Of a DNA stretch of 64,000 nt, positions 25,325-34,255 are shown in pieces. The notes under the pieces are model-generated. The model was not told the origin of the DNA and searched no databases. It was given only the letters and a program-made list of their open reading frames with translations. Source of the DNA: Acholeplasmatales bacterium (GTDB lineage: Bacteria; Bacillota_I; Bacilli_A; Acholeplasmatales; Anaeroplasmataceae); assembly GCA_017542485.1 (NCBI GenBank), contig JAFXXC010000066.1, positions 39,060-103,059 of the forward strand, written 5' to 3'. A program made the position numbers and the translations under genes. The stretch's first letter is position 1, and each line of letters begins with the position of its first letter.

Positions 25325-27814
25325 ATGGGTAAATTAGTTAATGAAAAAATTATTTTTTCAAATAAATTAAATGAAGTCGAACTATTAAGAACTATGTCTA
25401 AAAATGGTCATAACACTTTTGGTGTTAGAGTATTAAACGATGTAGAAATATGTTCATATATATTAGTTCATAATGGTGAAACAATAAATGGTAAATATAT
25501 TGATGATAAGGAACAGTCATTCATATATTTAAGTATTCTTAGTGGTAAATTGCCAGATGCTGTCAACATTAGAAATGCGATTAATTCATTTAGAGATTGT
25601 GTGATTACTAATTCTCTAGATTCGATGAGGGAAACTTTATCTGATAATTATTCTCTAAAGAAAAATACCATTATTAGTGTGTATGAAAAATATATTGATT
25701 ATAAGAAAAAAAATAATTTATATGATAAATACGATATGATTTTATACATTATTAATAATCAGTTAAAAATTAATGATGTATGTGTTGAGTATTTTAATGA
25801 ATTTGAAATAACAAAATCATTTAAAGAAATGTTAGATAATGTATTTAATAATGTAAAAGAAGTATCAATCTCCAACTATTTATATAATAAAAAACAATCT
25901 AAAATTGACTTCGTAAGAGCCTATGGAAAAGTAAATGAAATTGAATCTATTTTTAATATAATAAAAAAAGACAATATCCCAGTAGATAATTGTCAGATTG
26001 TTTTGACTAATCCAAAAGATATGATAGAGTTATTATCCAGTTTATACAAATTAAAAATTCCTTATACAACAGGAATAGGGATTCCTTTTATTGAAACTAA
26101 ACCTGCAAAATTATTAAAACTGTTATTAGATTTAAAAAATAAAAATTATGGTGTTGATGCATATAAAGCGTTATTTAATTCTCCTTTATTTAATTCTTCG
26201 CTATTTAAAGAATTTTTTAAGAAAAATGGCAAATTGAATGTAAGCAAGTATAATGAATTTATTAAATTTGCTGGTTGGTTGAGAATTGGCTTTGATAACA
26301 TAGCAAATATTAACAGTAGTTTATATGATATAAACACAGCTGAAGCATTAAATATATTAAATGATGATATGAAATTAGGTATTGTTCCATTTGTAAAAAA
26401 ATATGTTACTGATGATATAAATAAGCAGTCAGTCATATTTAAAATGGAGGAATTGGTTAATGCTAAAACTATGTATGGATTAAAAATAAACGATGATGAA
26501 TTATTGACAGGATTATTTTCATCTTATACTAATAAACAGATATCTAATAGTGGATCTATCCATATATCTAATATTGATAATGCATTTGCTTCCTTAAGGA
26601 AATACACATTCATTATCGGATTGGATGAGGATTTTCCAGGTAACCCAAAAGAGAATTATTTAATATTTGATGATGAATATAAAAGAACCGGTTCAGATTT
26701 ATATATATCGACAAAACTAGTTGAAAAAAAAGTTGAAAGAACTAAGAAACTAATTAAGTCATCAGAGAATGCAATATTATCCTATTCGTATTATGGACTA
26801 TTTGATCTGAAAGAAAAAAACCCTTCATCTATTATTTATGATTTGTTGAGTGAATCTAAGGATTATGATCTAGTTAGATTCTTATCAGGCGAAGAAGAAA
26901 ACCATAAACCTTTCGGATTTACATCAAGTGTAATGAACGAAAATAAAAATATCATTTGTGCAAGAATTAATAATAATGAAGCTATATTAAATGATATAGA
27001 TTACAAAATCATTTATGACCCAAAGAATTTGCTTAATAAAGTATATAGTCCATCATCAATCTCTAGTTTTTTTGAAAGTAAATTTTCTTTTGTATTATCG
27101 AATTTTTTTGGTATAAAGTTAGATGATCCTGATAATCCATATGATATTATCCAACCTAATACATTAGGCACATTAATCCATAAACTAATGGAAGGCTTTG
27201 AAAAAGCTAAAAAAACAAAAAAGCAATTTATGGATGAAGCCCTATTAGAATTAAATAATTTTTTTGAAAAAAAGCCTCCTATTATCTATGCATCAAAAGA
27301 TAAGGTAATTCAAGAATATGAAAATATAATTTCTAATTTGTATGATATGGAAGACGAAAATAGTAAATGTGTAGAATACGAAAAGAAAATAGAAGATTTT
27401 CCTATTAAAGATATAAAATTTAGTGGTACATTCGATAGAATAGAAAAAAATAAAAACGGTGAGTATATTTTGGTGGATTATAAGACTGGCAAATCAATAA
27501 AACATGAAAATAACGATCCTGTTTCTTGTATACAAGGATTAATATATGCTTATATGATTGAGCATACTACTAACCCAATTATTACTTCTAAAAATATAAA
27601 AAGAATTTCTAAAATTGAATTTAGATACCCATATTATAAAAAGGTAATATCAATTGATTACTCTAAGGAAAACGAGCAAGAAATGATTAATAAAATAGAA
27701 GAATTTAAACAGGCGATTTTAAAAGCAGATTTTATATGTGATAAAGAAGATATCGGCAAATATGACAAAAAATATTTAAAACTATTATCTCTTTACAAGG
27801 AGGTTCTATCATAA
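25325..27814 (+). CDS. AddB/RexB-like PD-(D/E)XK nuclease subunit
   Basis: The 829-residue protein has an inactive helicase-like body (VLTNPKDMIELLSSLY; HISNIDNAFASLRKYTFIIGLDEDFPG) and a C-terminal RecB-type nuclease: GTLIHKLMEGF, SGTFDRIE and ILVDYKTGK give the His, Asp and Asp-x-Lys residues. It should pair with the next gene product to resect double-strand ends. It is short for AddB (about 1150 in Bacillus). No Walker A is visible, and the [4Fe-4S] cysteines expected around the nuclease domain are absent (FESKFSF where Cys is usual). GGAGG at 25312-25316 favours ATG 25325; ATG 25322 is possible. The stop overlaps the AddA start. Confidence 0.8.
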   Translation: MGKLVNEKIIFSNKLNEVELLRTMSKNGHNTFGVRVLNDVEICSYILVHNGETINGKYIDDKEQSFIYLSILSGKLPDAVNIRNAINSFRDCVITNSLDSMRETLSDNYSLKKNTIISVYEKYIDYKKKNNLYDKYDMILYIINNQLKINDVCVEYFNEFEITKSFKEMLDNVFNNVKEVSISNYLYNKKQSKIDFVRAYGKVNEIESIFNIIKKDNIPVDNCQIVLTNPKDMIELLSSLYKLKIPYTTGIGIPFIETKPAKLLKLLLDLKNKNYGVDAYKALFNSPLFNSSLFKEFFKKNGKLNVSKYNEFIKFAGWLRIGFDNIANINSSLYDINTAEALNILNDDMKLGIVPFVKKYVTDDINKQSVIFKMEELVNAKTMYGLKINDDELLTGLFSSYTNKQISNSGSIHISNIDNAFASLRKYTFIIGLDEDFPGNPKENYLIFDDEYKRTGSDLYISTKLVEKKVERTKKLIKSSENAILSYSYYGLFDLKEKNPSSIIYDLLSESKDYDLVRFLSGEEENHKPFGFTSSVMNENKNIICARINNNEAILNDIDYKIIYDPKNLLNKVYSPSSISSFFESKFSFVLSNFFGIKLDDPDNPYDIIQPNTLGTLIHKLMEGFEKAKKTKKQFMDEALLELNNFFEKKPPIIYASKDKVIQEYENIISNLYDMEDENSKCVEYEKKIEDFPIKDIKFSGTFDRIEKNKNGEYILVDYKTGKSIKHENNDPVSCIQGLIYAYMIEHTTNPIITSKNIKRISKIEFRYPYYKKVISIDYSKENEQEMINKIEEFKQAILKADFICDKEDIGKYDKKYLKLLSLYKEVLS

Positions 27815-30800
27815 TGCAAAAAAATAATACTTTATTGATTGATGATAACTCAAGAATAAAAATATTAAATGAAATTGATAAGAATTTCTTTGTTGTAGCA
27901 AATGCTGGATCTGGTAAAACATCAATATTAGTTAATAGAATGGTCGCCATGATTGAAGCTGGAAAAGATATTTCAAAAATATGTGCAATTACTTTTACTA
28001 AAGCAGCAGCAACTGAATTTTTGGATAGATTTCAAATAAAATTAAGGGAAAGAGAAAATGCTCCAGACAATTACGAAGCAAAATATCCTGGTGACTTAGG
28101 ATCATCTAGTGCAATTAAAAGGAATAATTGTAAAGTTGCTTTGAAAAATATAAATCAGTGTTTTTTAGGCACTATAGACGCATTCTGTAATCAAGTATTA
28201 TCAGAGTATCCGCTTGATGCAAAAATCCCGTCTTCAGCGTCTGTTATTGATGATGAAGAAGAAAAAACAGCATATTTAAAGGAATATACTGAAATTAGCA
28301 GGGATTCAAGTTCACAATTTTATGATTCATTTAAGACATTTAATGCACTTAATAAAAATGCTCAAGATGTATTTGTTAAATCAATTAGTGATGTTATTTC
28401 TGCAACTACTCTAGAACTTGTTTTTAATCGTCCTGAAATATCAGTTAATGATGCATTAAATGAATTAAAAGGGAAGTATGAAAAGGACATAAAGGATGAT
28501 ATTGATGAATTATTAAAATGTGATGGTCTACAAGTAAAAACTTCTGATGCAAAAAATGATTATGATAAAAATTATAAAGATTTTTCTCGTTCTGCCATTA
28601 ATTTAAAGCGTGACTGGACATTAGAGAATTTTATTGAAATAGTAAATAGTTTGAGAAATAGTATAAAGGATTTAAGATTTACAGATAATCCAAAAACTAA
28701 AGTTATTTTGTTTAATTTTATGAAAGCGAAAAAAGTTTATAATTATAAACCTGAAGGCAATCCTTTTGAAGTATTAGTTGATTTAATAAATAATATAAAA
28801 TACAATTACTCAATAGATTTTCTTTTTAAAGTTCAGAAGCAAGTAAGAGAGAAACTAAGAGAAGAAGGTAAATTAACATTTGACGAATATTTATTAACAT
28901 TTAGAAAAATGTTGCTTGATGATATGGATAATGGTATGAACATCATTAAGCACATAAGAAATAAGCATTCATATTTTTTAATAGATGAATCTCAAGATAC
29001 ATCTCCTTTTCAAACTGAATTGTTCTTATATTTAACAAGTAGTGTAAAAGCGATAAAAAAAGAAGATTGTGTACCTATCCCTGGATCATTATTTATTCTT
29101 GGCGATCCTAAGCAATCTATATATAGATTTAGAGGCGCGGATGTTCCATCCTATTTGAATACTAAAAATTTGTTTGAAAATGTATTTGATAAAAATGAAA
29201 ATGAAGTATTATTAATGACAAAAAATTTCCGTTCTACATTACCATTGATTAATTATTTTAATGATATCTTTAAGGATATGGAAAATTATTATCAAATACC
29301 TCAAAAAGCAAATGTTAATGGAACTTCAGGTTTGTTTTTATGTAATGATTATATAAATGTAATCAAAGAAATTCTAAACAACGATAAATATAAGATAGAA
29401 GCAAAGCAAGGCGATAATAAAATACTAAGAGCGCCAATATATAAAGATTTTTTGATTATTTCTAAGAGTAAGGAAGTCCATGATGAAATAATAAATGCTT
29501 TAAGAGACAATAAAATTCCATGCTATGTAGAAGGTAGTTTTTCTATCTCTAATACAGATATAATAAAAGCGATTTATGCAATTTTCAATTATATTGTTAA
29601 GTTGGATAATTGTTATTATACAGGGGCTTTATATGATTTACTTGTTAGTCCTGTGTTTGGTTTATCTTACGACCAAGTAATTGGAATGACAAAGGAAAAA
29701 TTACCTAATAAGATAAATGAATACCTAGATAGGATAGAAAAATTGACAGATATAAATAATCCAGTTATCTTATATGATCAAATATTGACTAACATTGAAT
29801 TGTTTAAGAAAGTGGATTTTGCTAATATGGAATATGCCTATTTTGTGGGTGAAGCCATAAAGGATGCATATAATAATGTACGTATTTCTAGTTTAGATGA
29901 TGCATTAAATTTTATTGGTGATTTTGTATCTAATAATCTTGAGCGTGTAATGAGTATGGATTTTAAACCAAATGCTGTAAAGATAGCTAATTTGCATAAG
30001 GTTAAAGGGCTAGAGGCACCAATTGTAATATTATATAAATCTGGAACAAAAACCACAAATCCAACAACTAGAAAGGATTACATTAATAATAAATCATATA
30101 TTATGCAAACGGCTAAATCAGAATCCGGATACAATACTTATAACTTAAAAACAAATGCATTTCAAAATGAATCAGATTTGGAAAAAGTAGAAGAAAAATC
30201 CGAGAACGATAGATTAAGATATGTTGCAGCAACAAGAGCTAGAAGCTATTTATTTATAGATAATTCGTCTCAAAACAGTTTTTGGAAATCATTAGTTAAT
30301 GATAGTTTTAAGGTATTTGACATTAATAGTGATAAGGATATTTTGCCAGATAAAATAGAAATTGAAAAACAATGTAATAGAATTGTAGACCTTGAATTTG
30401 ACAAAAAAAATACATATGAAATTCAAACTCCTAGTAAATTAGAATTATCAAAAGTCAAAGGAAAGTTTGACAATTCAGAACTAGATGATAGCAACAATTT
30501 AGATGCTAGATTAAAGGGAACTATTATTCATAAATTGATGGAGCTAATAGTATCATCTAAGTTTCTTATTGATAAAACAAAATTAATTAACACAATAAAA
30601 ATAGAATTTAGTATTAGTGATCCTGGTTATATTAATATTTTAAGTGAAGTATATGATAAAATGACAAATGGTGGATATAATCAATCAAACAAAAGAGATA
30701 ACGACCTACTTAGTATATTAAAGAAGGCAAACTGCTATTGTGAGATTCCATTCTCATATAAGGATGGGAATGATATATGGTATGGTAATATTGATTTATT

Positions 30801-30960
30801 ATATGAGTTAGATGGTAAATGGTTCATAGTTGACTATAAAACAAATTACGAAGATGATGATTTAGATAATGAGTATAAGAATCAATTAAATGCTTATAAG
30901 AAAGCTTTAAAGAGAATTGAAAATATAGATGCAGAAGCATATATTTATCATATTGGCTAA
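27814..30960 (+). CDS. AddA/RexA-like UvrD-family helicase-nuclease
   Basis: The 1048-residue SF1A enzyme shows Walker A ANAGSGKTS (30-38), motif Ia AITFTKAAATEFLDR, Walker B FLIDESQDTSPFQ, motif III GDPKQSIYRFRGAD, motif IV TKNFRST, motif V HKVKGLEAPIVIL and motif VI RLRYVAATRARSYLF. The C-terminus adds a RecB nuclease domain: GTIIHKLMEL, GNIDLLYEL, WFIVDYKTNY. It is the motor and 3'-strand nuclease of an AddAB-type complex in double-strand break repair and foreign-DNA degradation. The ATG overlaps the upstream stop (TAATG), and AAGGAGG precedes it. It is somewhat shorter than typical AddA (about 1200). Confidence 0.9.
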   Translation: MQKNNTLLIDDNSRIKILNEIDKNFFVVANAGSGKTSILVNRMVAMIEAGKDISKICAITFTKAAATEFLDRFQIKLRERENAPDNYEAKYPGDLGSSSAIKRNNCKVALKNINQCFLGTIDAFCNQVLSEYPLDAKIPSSASVIDDEEEKTAYLKEYTEISRDSSSQFYDSFKTFNALNKNAQDVFVKSISDVISATTLELVFNRPEISVNDALNELKGKYEKDIKDDIDELLKCDGLQVKTSDAKNDYDKNYKDFSRSAINLKRDWTLENFIEIVNSLRNSIKDLRFTDNPKTKVILFNFMKAKKVYNYKPEGNPFEVLVDLINNIKYNYSIDFLFKVQKQVREKLREEGKLTFDEYLLTFRKMLLDDMDNGMNIIKHIRNKHSYFLIDESQDTSPFQTELFLYLTSSVKAIKKEDCVPIPGSLFILGDPKQSIYRFRGADVPSYLNTKNLFENVFDKNENEVLLMTKNFRSTLPLINYFNDIFKDMENYYQIPQKANVNGTSGLFLCNDYINVIKEILNNDKYKIEAKQGDNKILRAPIYKDFLIISKSKEVHDEIINALRDNKIPCYVEGSFSISNTDIIKAIYAIFNYIVKLDNCYYTGALYDLLVSPVFGLSYDQVIGMTKEKLPNKINEYLDRIEKLTDINNPVILYDQILTNIELFKKVDFANMEYAYFVGEAIKDAYNNVRISSLDDALNFIGDFVSNNLERVMSMDFKPNAVKIANLHKVKGLEAPIVILYKSGTKTTNPTTRKDYINNKSYIMQTAKSESGYNTYNLKTNAFQNESDLEKVEEKSENDRLRYVAATRARSYLFIDNSSQNSFWKSLVNDSFKVFDINSDKDILPDKIEIEKQCNRIVDLEFDKKNTYEIQTPSKLELSKVKGKFDNSELDDSNNLDARLKGTIIHKLMELIVSSKFLIDKTKLINTIKIEFSISDPGYINILSEVYDKMTNGGYNQSNKRDNDLLSILKKANCYCEIPFSYKDGNDIWYGNIDLLYELDGKWFIVDYKTNYEDDDLDNEYKNQLNAYKKALKRIENIDAEAYIYHIG

Positions 30961-30963
30961 TAA

Positions 30964-30998
30964 AATAGGTAAGATAATATTTCTTAGTCTATTATTTT
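30964..30998 (+). terminator. Weak terminator or attenuator before the polymerase-like gene
   Basis: AATAG-TAAGA and TCTTA-CTATT pair with a bulge around TAATATT, followed by ATTTT. No clear promoter is seen between this hairpin and the ATG at 31014. Confidence 0.4.
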
Positions 30999-31013
30999 AA
31001 GGGGGCTTGTTTT

Positions 31014-33788
31014 ATGAATGGTCTTAAAATTCTATCTTTACAATCATGCGATATTTATGAATGTAATAAAGTAAAAGAATCTTATGTTATTGATAATTTA
31101 AATAATAAGTACGGATCAATGCTTGATGATTCATTAGATTTAAGATATTTGACTAAAAATAAAGAATTTAAGACATTCAAAGATGATGGACTTATTGCCA
31201 CAAATGATATTATTAATGTTAGGTTTAGAAAAATATATAAGAATGAAAAGAATCCTAATAAGAACAAGAATGGCTTTGAATTAAGAGAGTTCTTATATAC
31301 TAATGGATTTAAGTTAGATATTAATGGAACCATCATTGAATATACAAGATATAAAAGAAGTAGCGGTTCATCAAGAGAAGGTAAATGCTTGTTTATCAAA
31401 AAATCATTATATGCAAAAATGAATAAATGGAGCCTATGTGGCCTTAATGAGAATAATCAAAAGATACAAAATGATTTAGTATCATTTGAAGCATATAAGG
31501 CATTATCTTTATCTGGTATTATTGATACTATTGAAATAAAACCAGAAAGTATATTATTAGTTGATGATTTTAATTTTACTTTTAAAACAAAATGTATTAA
31601 TGTAAAAAAGGTAAAAGAAGGCAAAGAGGAAATTGTTACTGCATGTGAAGAAGAGGCTGAAGTAACTAATAATATATGGGATGGCGAAGGCTTATTAGAT
31701 GAATCGTTCTTTGTTGATAAATATAAAGATAAGGGAATGATGTATTTAAGAAATAGATTTTTTAAAGGATGTGTATTTAATACTAAATTACAGGAATTCT
31801 TTAATGAAAATAACATTACTGATATTAGTATGTTAAATGGAGAAACCATCGCTACTGATATTAAAGATATTAAGCTTGTTATCACAAAGAGCTGTTTAAA
31901 ATATTTAAAATTTGGAACATTTAAAAATTGGTTAAAAAAAGTAGGAACGGAATTTGGTATTATTAAGGTTGATGAACCAAGTCATTTTTTTGGTGGAAAA
32001 ATGATAATGACAACATACCAATTTTTAAATACGCTTCATTTATCATGGGATGATGTAAAAGAATTAATCGAGGATGAGGTTAAGTATTTAGATTATTTAA
32101 GAAATGACCCTGATATGGTTAGATTCCATATTAGAGTAAATAAAGCAACACACAAAAATAATATAAACGATAATGAAAATGAAGATATAGAAGACTTAAG
32201 TACAATATATAAAAAAGGTGTTATTACTTTAAAGCTTTTAAGAACAAATCCTGATTTTAAAAATACAACAATGTATTATAATTTCGTTACCGAAAATATT
32301 AATAGTCTTATTAATCGTATGAGATTTGGTAAAGTATTAATAAATGGAACATACACATACCTATTTGGTAATGGCTATGAATTATTATTAAATACTATTG
32401 GTAAATTTGACAAGAATAATCCTAAATCTATTATAGATAAAGATACAGTAATGACTACATTTTATGATGATGACGTTGACATTACTGCCTCAAGAAATCC
32501 ACATATTACTATTGGTAACATATTAATGGCTAAAAATAAATATTACGACGAATACAAAAAATGGTTTAAATTAACCAAACAAATAATATGTGTTAATGCA
32601 ATAGGAGAAAATATTCAACAAAGATTAAATGGATGTGATTATGATTCTGATAACATATTAATTACTAATAATCCATTAATAAATAAAGTAGCTAATAATC
32701 ATTATTTAGAATTTGGTGTTCCTGTATGTGGATTTAAAGAAACTAAAAAAGAAGAAAAGAATTTAGCTAATATAGATCATAATATTCAAAATAACCAAAT
32801 TGGGAATATTGTTAATTTATCACAATGGTTAAATTCCATATTATGGGATAAATATAATAAGGATGAAGATATTAGTGGAATATATAATGATATTTGTATA
32901 CTAGCTGTGTTATCTGGTTGTGAAATTGATAAGGCAAAAAGAGAATATGGCATTAATGCAATATCAATAATTAATATAATAAGAGATAAATATAAGAAAG
33001 AATATGAAAATGAACCAAAGATTTTAAAACTATTGAAAGAAAAACATAATAAAGACAAGAAAAACAAAAAAGATGATACCAAAGGAAAGAATAAAGTTAA
33101 TACTAAAGAATCAATACTATTACAATTACTAAGTAGTAATAATGATGATTTTTATTATGATACTGCAATGGATTATTTAATTGGTCAGGTCAATGAGATT
33201 CGTATAAAAAAGGTAGAAACAGTAGACTATAGGCCAAGCATATTGGAATTAATGAATAATATACAAAGACCAGGTGGACCTAATTATAACAATAAGGATA
33301 GTGTCATTCCTATTATTGAAAATGCATATAATAATATAAAAGAATTAAAGGATAATTATAAATATAAAAAATCCAATAACGATGATGATAATATCGATAG
33401 AGAGCAGTTGAAAGCCCTTATATCAAATGAATATAAAAATGCGATGCAAGAAATTGGAAGAAAGCTTGATAGTGCTAAAACAGTAAAGCTTATTATTCAA
33501 GAATTATATGATCGCAATAAGACTAAATTGTTTTGGGATACTTTATATTATGTATTAAAGAAAAAACAATCAGTATTTGATGAATGTTTTAAAAAAGAAG
33601 GTATTACATTTGATATGTTTCCTCGCATTATAGAAGATGAAGATGGAGACATTAATCTATTTGGAATTAAATATATTAAAGATATGCCAATTGCTAAGGT
33701 TATTAAAGATCCTGATGGAAAACAATTAATATTTGGAGAACCATGCAGGATTGAATATTATTATAAAAAAAGAAAAACTAAAAAATAA
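31014..33788 (+). CDS. Two-barrel (RdRP/YonO-like) single-chain RNA polymerase homologue
   Basis: The 924-residue protein shows in order the sequence marks of eukaryotic RNA-silencing RdRPs and related single-chain polymerases. First barrel: DGEGLLDESFF (Asp223) and RNRFFKGCVFN (Lys251), comparable to DGxGxIS...QxRxxGxKG. Second barrel: SRNPHITIGNILM (Arg494-Pro496), then 42 residues later GCDYDSDNILI, whose Asp542/544/546 form the metal-binding DbDGD triad with Ser in place of Gly. After it comes NNQIGNIVNLSQWLNS, matching the NDxLGxIxNxHxxxAD segment. A Lys-rich linker lies near 680-700. I infer RNA synthesis from a DNA or RNA template in the cytoplasm. GGGGGC precedes the ATG. It follows AddA and precedes a sigma-like gene. 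The fold assignment is by motif reading, not by search. Confidence 0.72.
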   Translation: MNGLKILSLQSCDIYECNKVKESYVIDNLNNKYGSMLDDSLDLRYLTKNKEFKTFKDDGLIATNDIINVRFRKIYKNEKNPNKNKNGFELREFLYTNGFKLDINGTIIEYTRYKRSSGSSREGKCLFIKKSLYAKMNKWSLCGLNENNQKIQNDLVSFEAYKALSLSGIIDTIEIKPESILLVDDFNFTFKTKCINVKKVKEGKEEIVTACEEEAEVTNNIWDGEGLLDESFFVDKYKDKGMMYLRNRFFKGCVFNTKLQEFFNENNITDISMLNGETIATDIKDIKLVITKSCLKYLKFGTFKNWLKKVGTEFGIIKVDEPSHFFGGKMIMTTYQFLNTLHLSWDDVKELIEDEVKYLDYLRNDPDMVRFHIRVNKATHKNNINDNENEDIEDLSTIYKKGVITLKLLRTNPDFKNTTMYYNFVTENINSLINRMRFGKVLINGTYTYLFGNGYELLLNTIGKFDKNNPKSIIDKDTVMTTFYDDDVDITASRNPHITIGNILMAKNKYYDEYKKWFKLTKQIICVNAIGENIQQRLNGCDYDSDNILITNNPLINKVANNHYLEFGVPVCGFKETKKEEKNLANIDHNIQNNQIGNIVNLSQWLNSILWDKYNKDEDISGIYNDICILAVLSGCEIDKAKREYGINAISIINIIRDKYKKEYENEPKILKLLKEKHNKDKKNKKDDTKGKNKVNTKESILLQLLSSNNDDFYYDTAMDYLIGQVNEIRIKKVETVDYRPSILELMNNIQRPGGPNYNNKDSVIPIIENAYNNIKELKDNYKYKKSNNDDDNIDREQLKALISNEYKNAMQEIGRKLDSAKTVKLIIQELYDRNKTKLFWDTLYYVLKKKQSVFDECFKKEGITFDMFPRIIEDEDGDINLFGIKYIKDMPIAKVIKDPDGKQLIFGEPCRIEYYYKKRKTKK

Positions 33789-33790
33789 AT

Positions 33791-33847
33791 TTACTTTTTA
33801 ATTTTTGTATAATATTGGTCAAATTACTTTTTAATTTTTGCTAAAAT
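33791..33847 (+). repeat. Tandem promoter-like direct repeat
   Basis: TTACTTTTTAATTTTTG occurs at 33791-33807 and again 33 bases later at 33824-33840, each followed within one base by TATAAT or TAAAAT. Confidence 0.7.
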
Positions 33848-33911
33848 ATAGCTAGTGGTGAGTAAAATGGTATTTAAAAAATATATGGAGATTAAAAAAT
33901 GATGGCCTTAT

Positions 33912-33943
33912 AATTCCCCAGTTTGTTGGGGAATTTTTTTTAT
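33912..33943 (+). terminator. Strong intrinsic terminator after polymerase-like gene
   Basis: AATTCCCC (33912-33919) and GGGGAATT (33928-33935) pair, followed by TTTTTTTAT. It ends either polymerase read-through or a short transcript of about 90 bases from the tandem repeats. Confidence 0.88.
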
Positions 33944-34009
33944 GCATTTATTTAATAATTCTAAAACAAAATTGCAAAATATAAAAAAAGTAACGCAACT
34001 AAAAAAATG

Positions 34010-34034
34010 TTATATTATACAAAGTATAATATAA
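34010..34034. promoter_or_regulatory. Perfect palindrome with -10 boxes on both strands
   Basis: Arms TTATATTATAC (34010-34020) and GTATAATATAA (34024-34034) are separated by AAA. Each arm carries TATAAT on one strand (34025-34030 on +, 34014-34019 on -), so it could be an operator or a two-way start site. No -35 box is visible on the + strand. Confidence 0.55.
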
Positions 34035-34155
34035 AAATTAATTACTCATAATACATATGGAGACCAAAATACAAAAAAATAAAATAATTTTGAAATAGAC
34101 ACGAATAATGTCCAATTCAATGTTATTCTATTATACTCGGTCGGGAGTGAAAATT

Positions 34156-34248
34156 ATGAGTGTTTGTTTAAACACAATTAATATATTTTCTTGTATTTTA
34201 AATTCAATCGGATTTAAAAGCACTATTAACAATAATTACGGAGGATAA
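34156..34248 (+). CDS. Small upstream ORF (30 aa) before the sigma gene
   Basis: ATG follows GGGAGTG at a normal distance and opens a 30-codon frame beginning MSVCLNTINIFSC and ending INNNYGG. Its last two codons are the GGAGG of the sigma gene's ribosome site, and its TAA is eight bases before the sigma ATG, so ribosomes ending here would control initiation of the next gene. It may be a leader peptide for translational coupling. It could also be chance; conservation would decide. Confidence 0.4.
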   Translation: MSVCLNTINIFSCILNSIGFKSTINNNYGG

Positions 34249-34255
34249 TTATATT

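Larger units (their letters stand above)
33789..34255 (+). promoter_or_regulatory. Structured regulatory region between polymerase and sigma genes
   Basis: This 467-base stretch holds, in order: two copies of TTACTTTTTAATTTTTG (33791-33807, 33824-33840), each followed by a -10-like box (TATAAT 33808-33813; TAAAAT 33842-33847); a terminator at 33912-33941; a perfect palindrome with 11-bp arms at 34010-34034; a hairpin with TTGAA/TTCAA and GACA/TGTC arms at 34090-34120; and a 30-codon ORF at 34156-34248 ending in the sigma ribosome site. A 14-residue frame from GTG 33858 to TGA 33902 lies between the repeats and the terminator but is too short to call. Confidence 0.5.

Noticed and set aside
31457..31885. 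142-codon antisense ORF under the polymerase gene
   Set aside because: Its sequence is Ser/Leu/Ile-rich shadow of the coding strand with no ribosome site; no minus-strand gene is supported anywhere in the window.
33858..33902. 14-residue ORF between the tandem repeats and the terminator
   Set aside because: Too short and AT-biased to separate from chance; mentioned only as part of the regulatory region.
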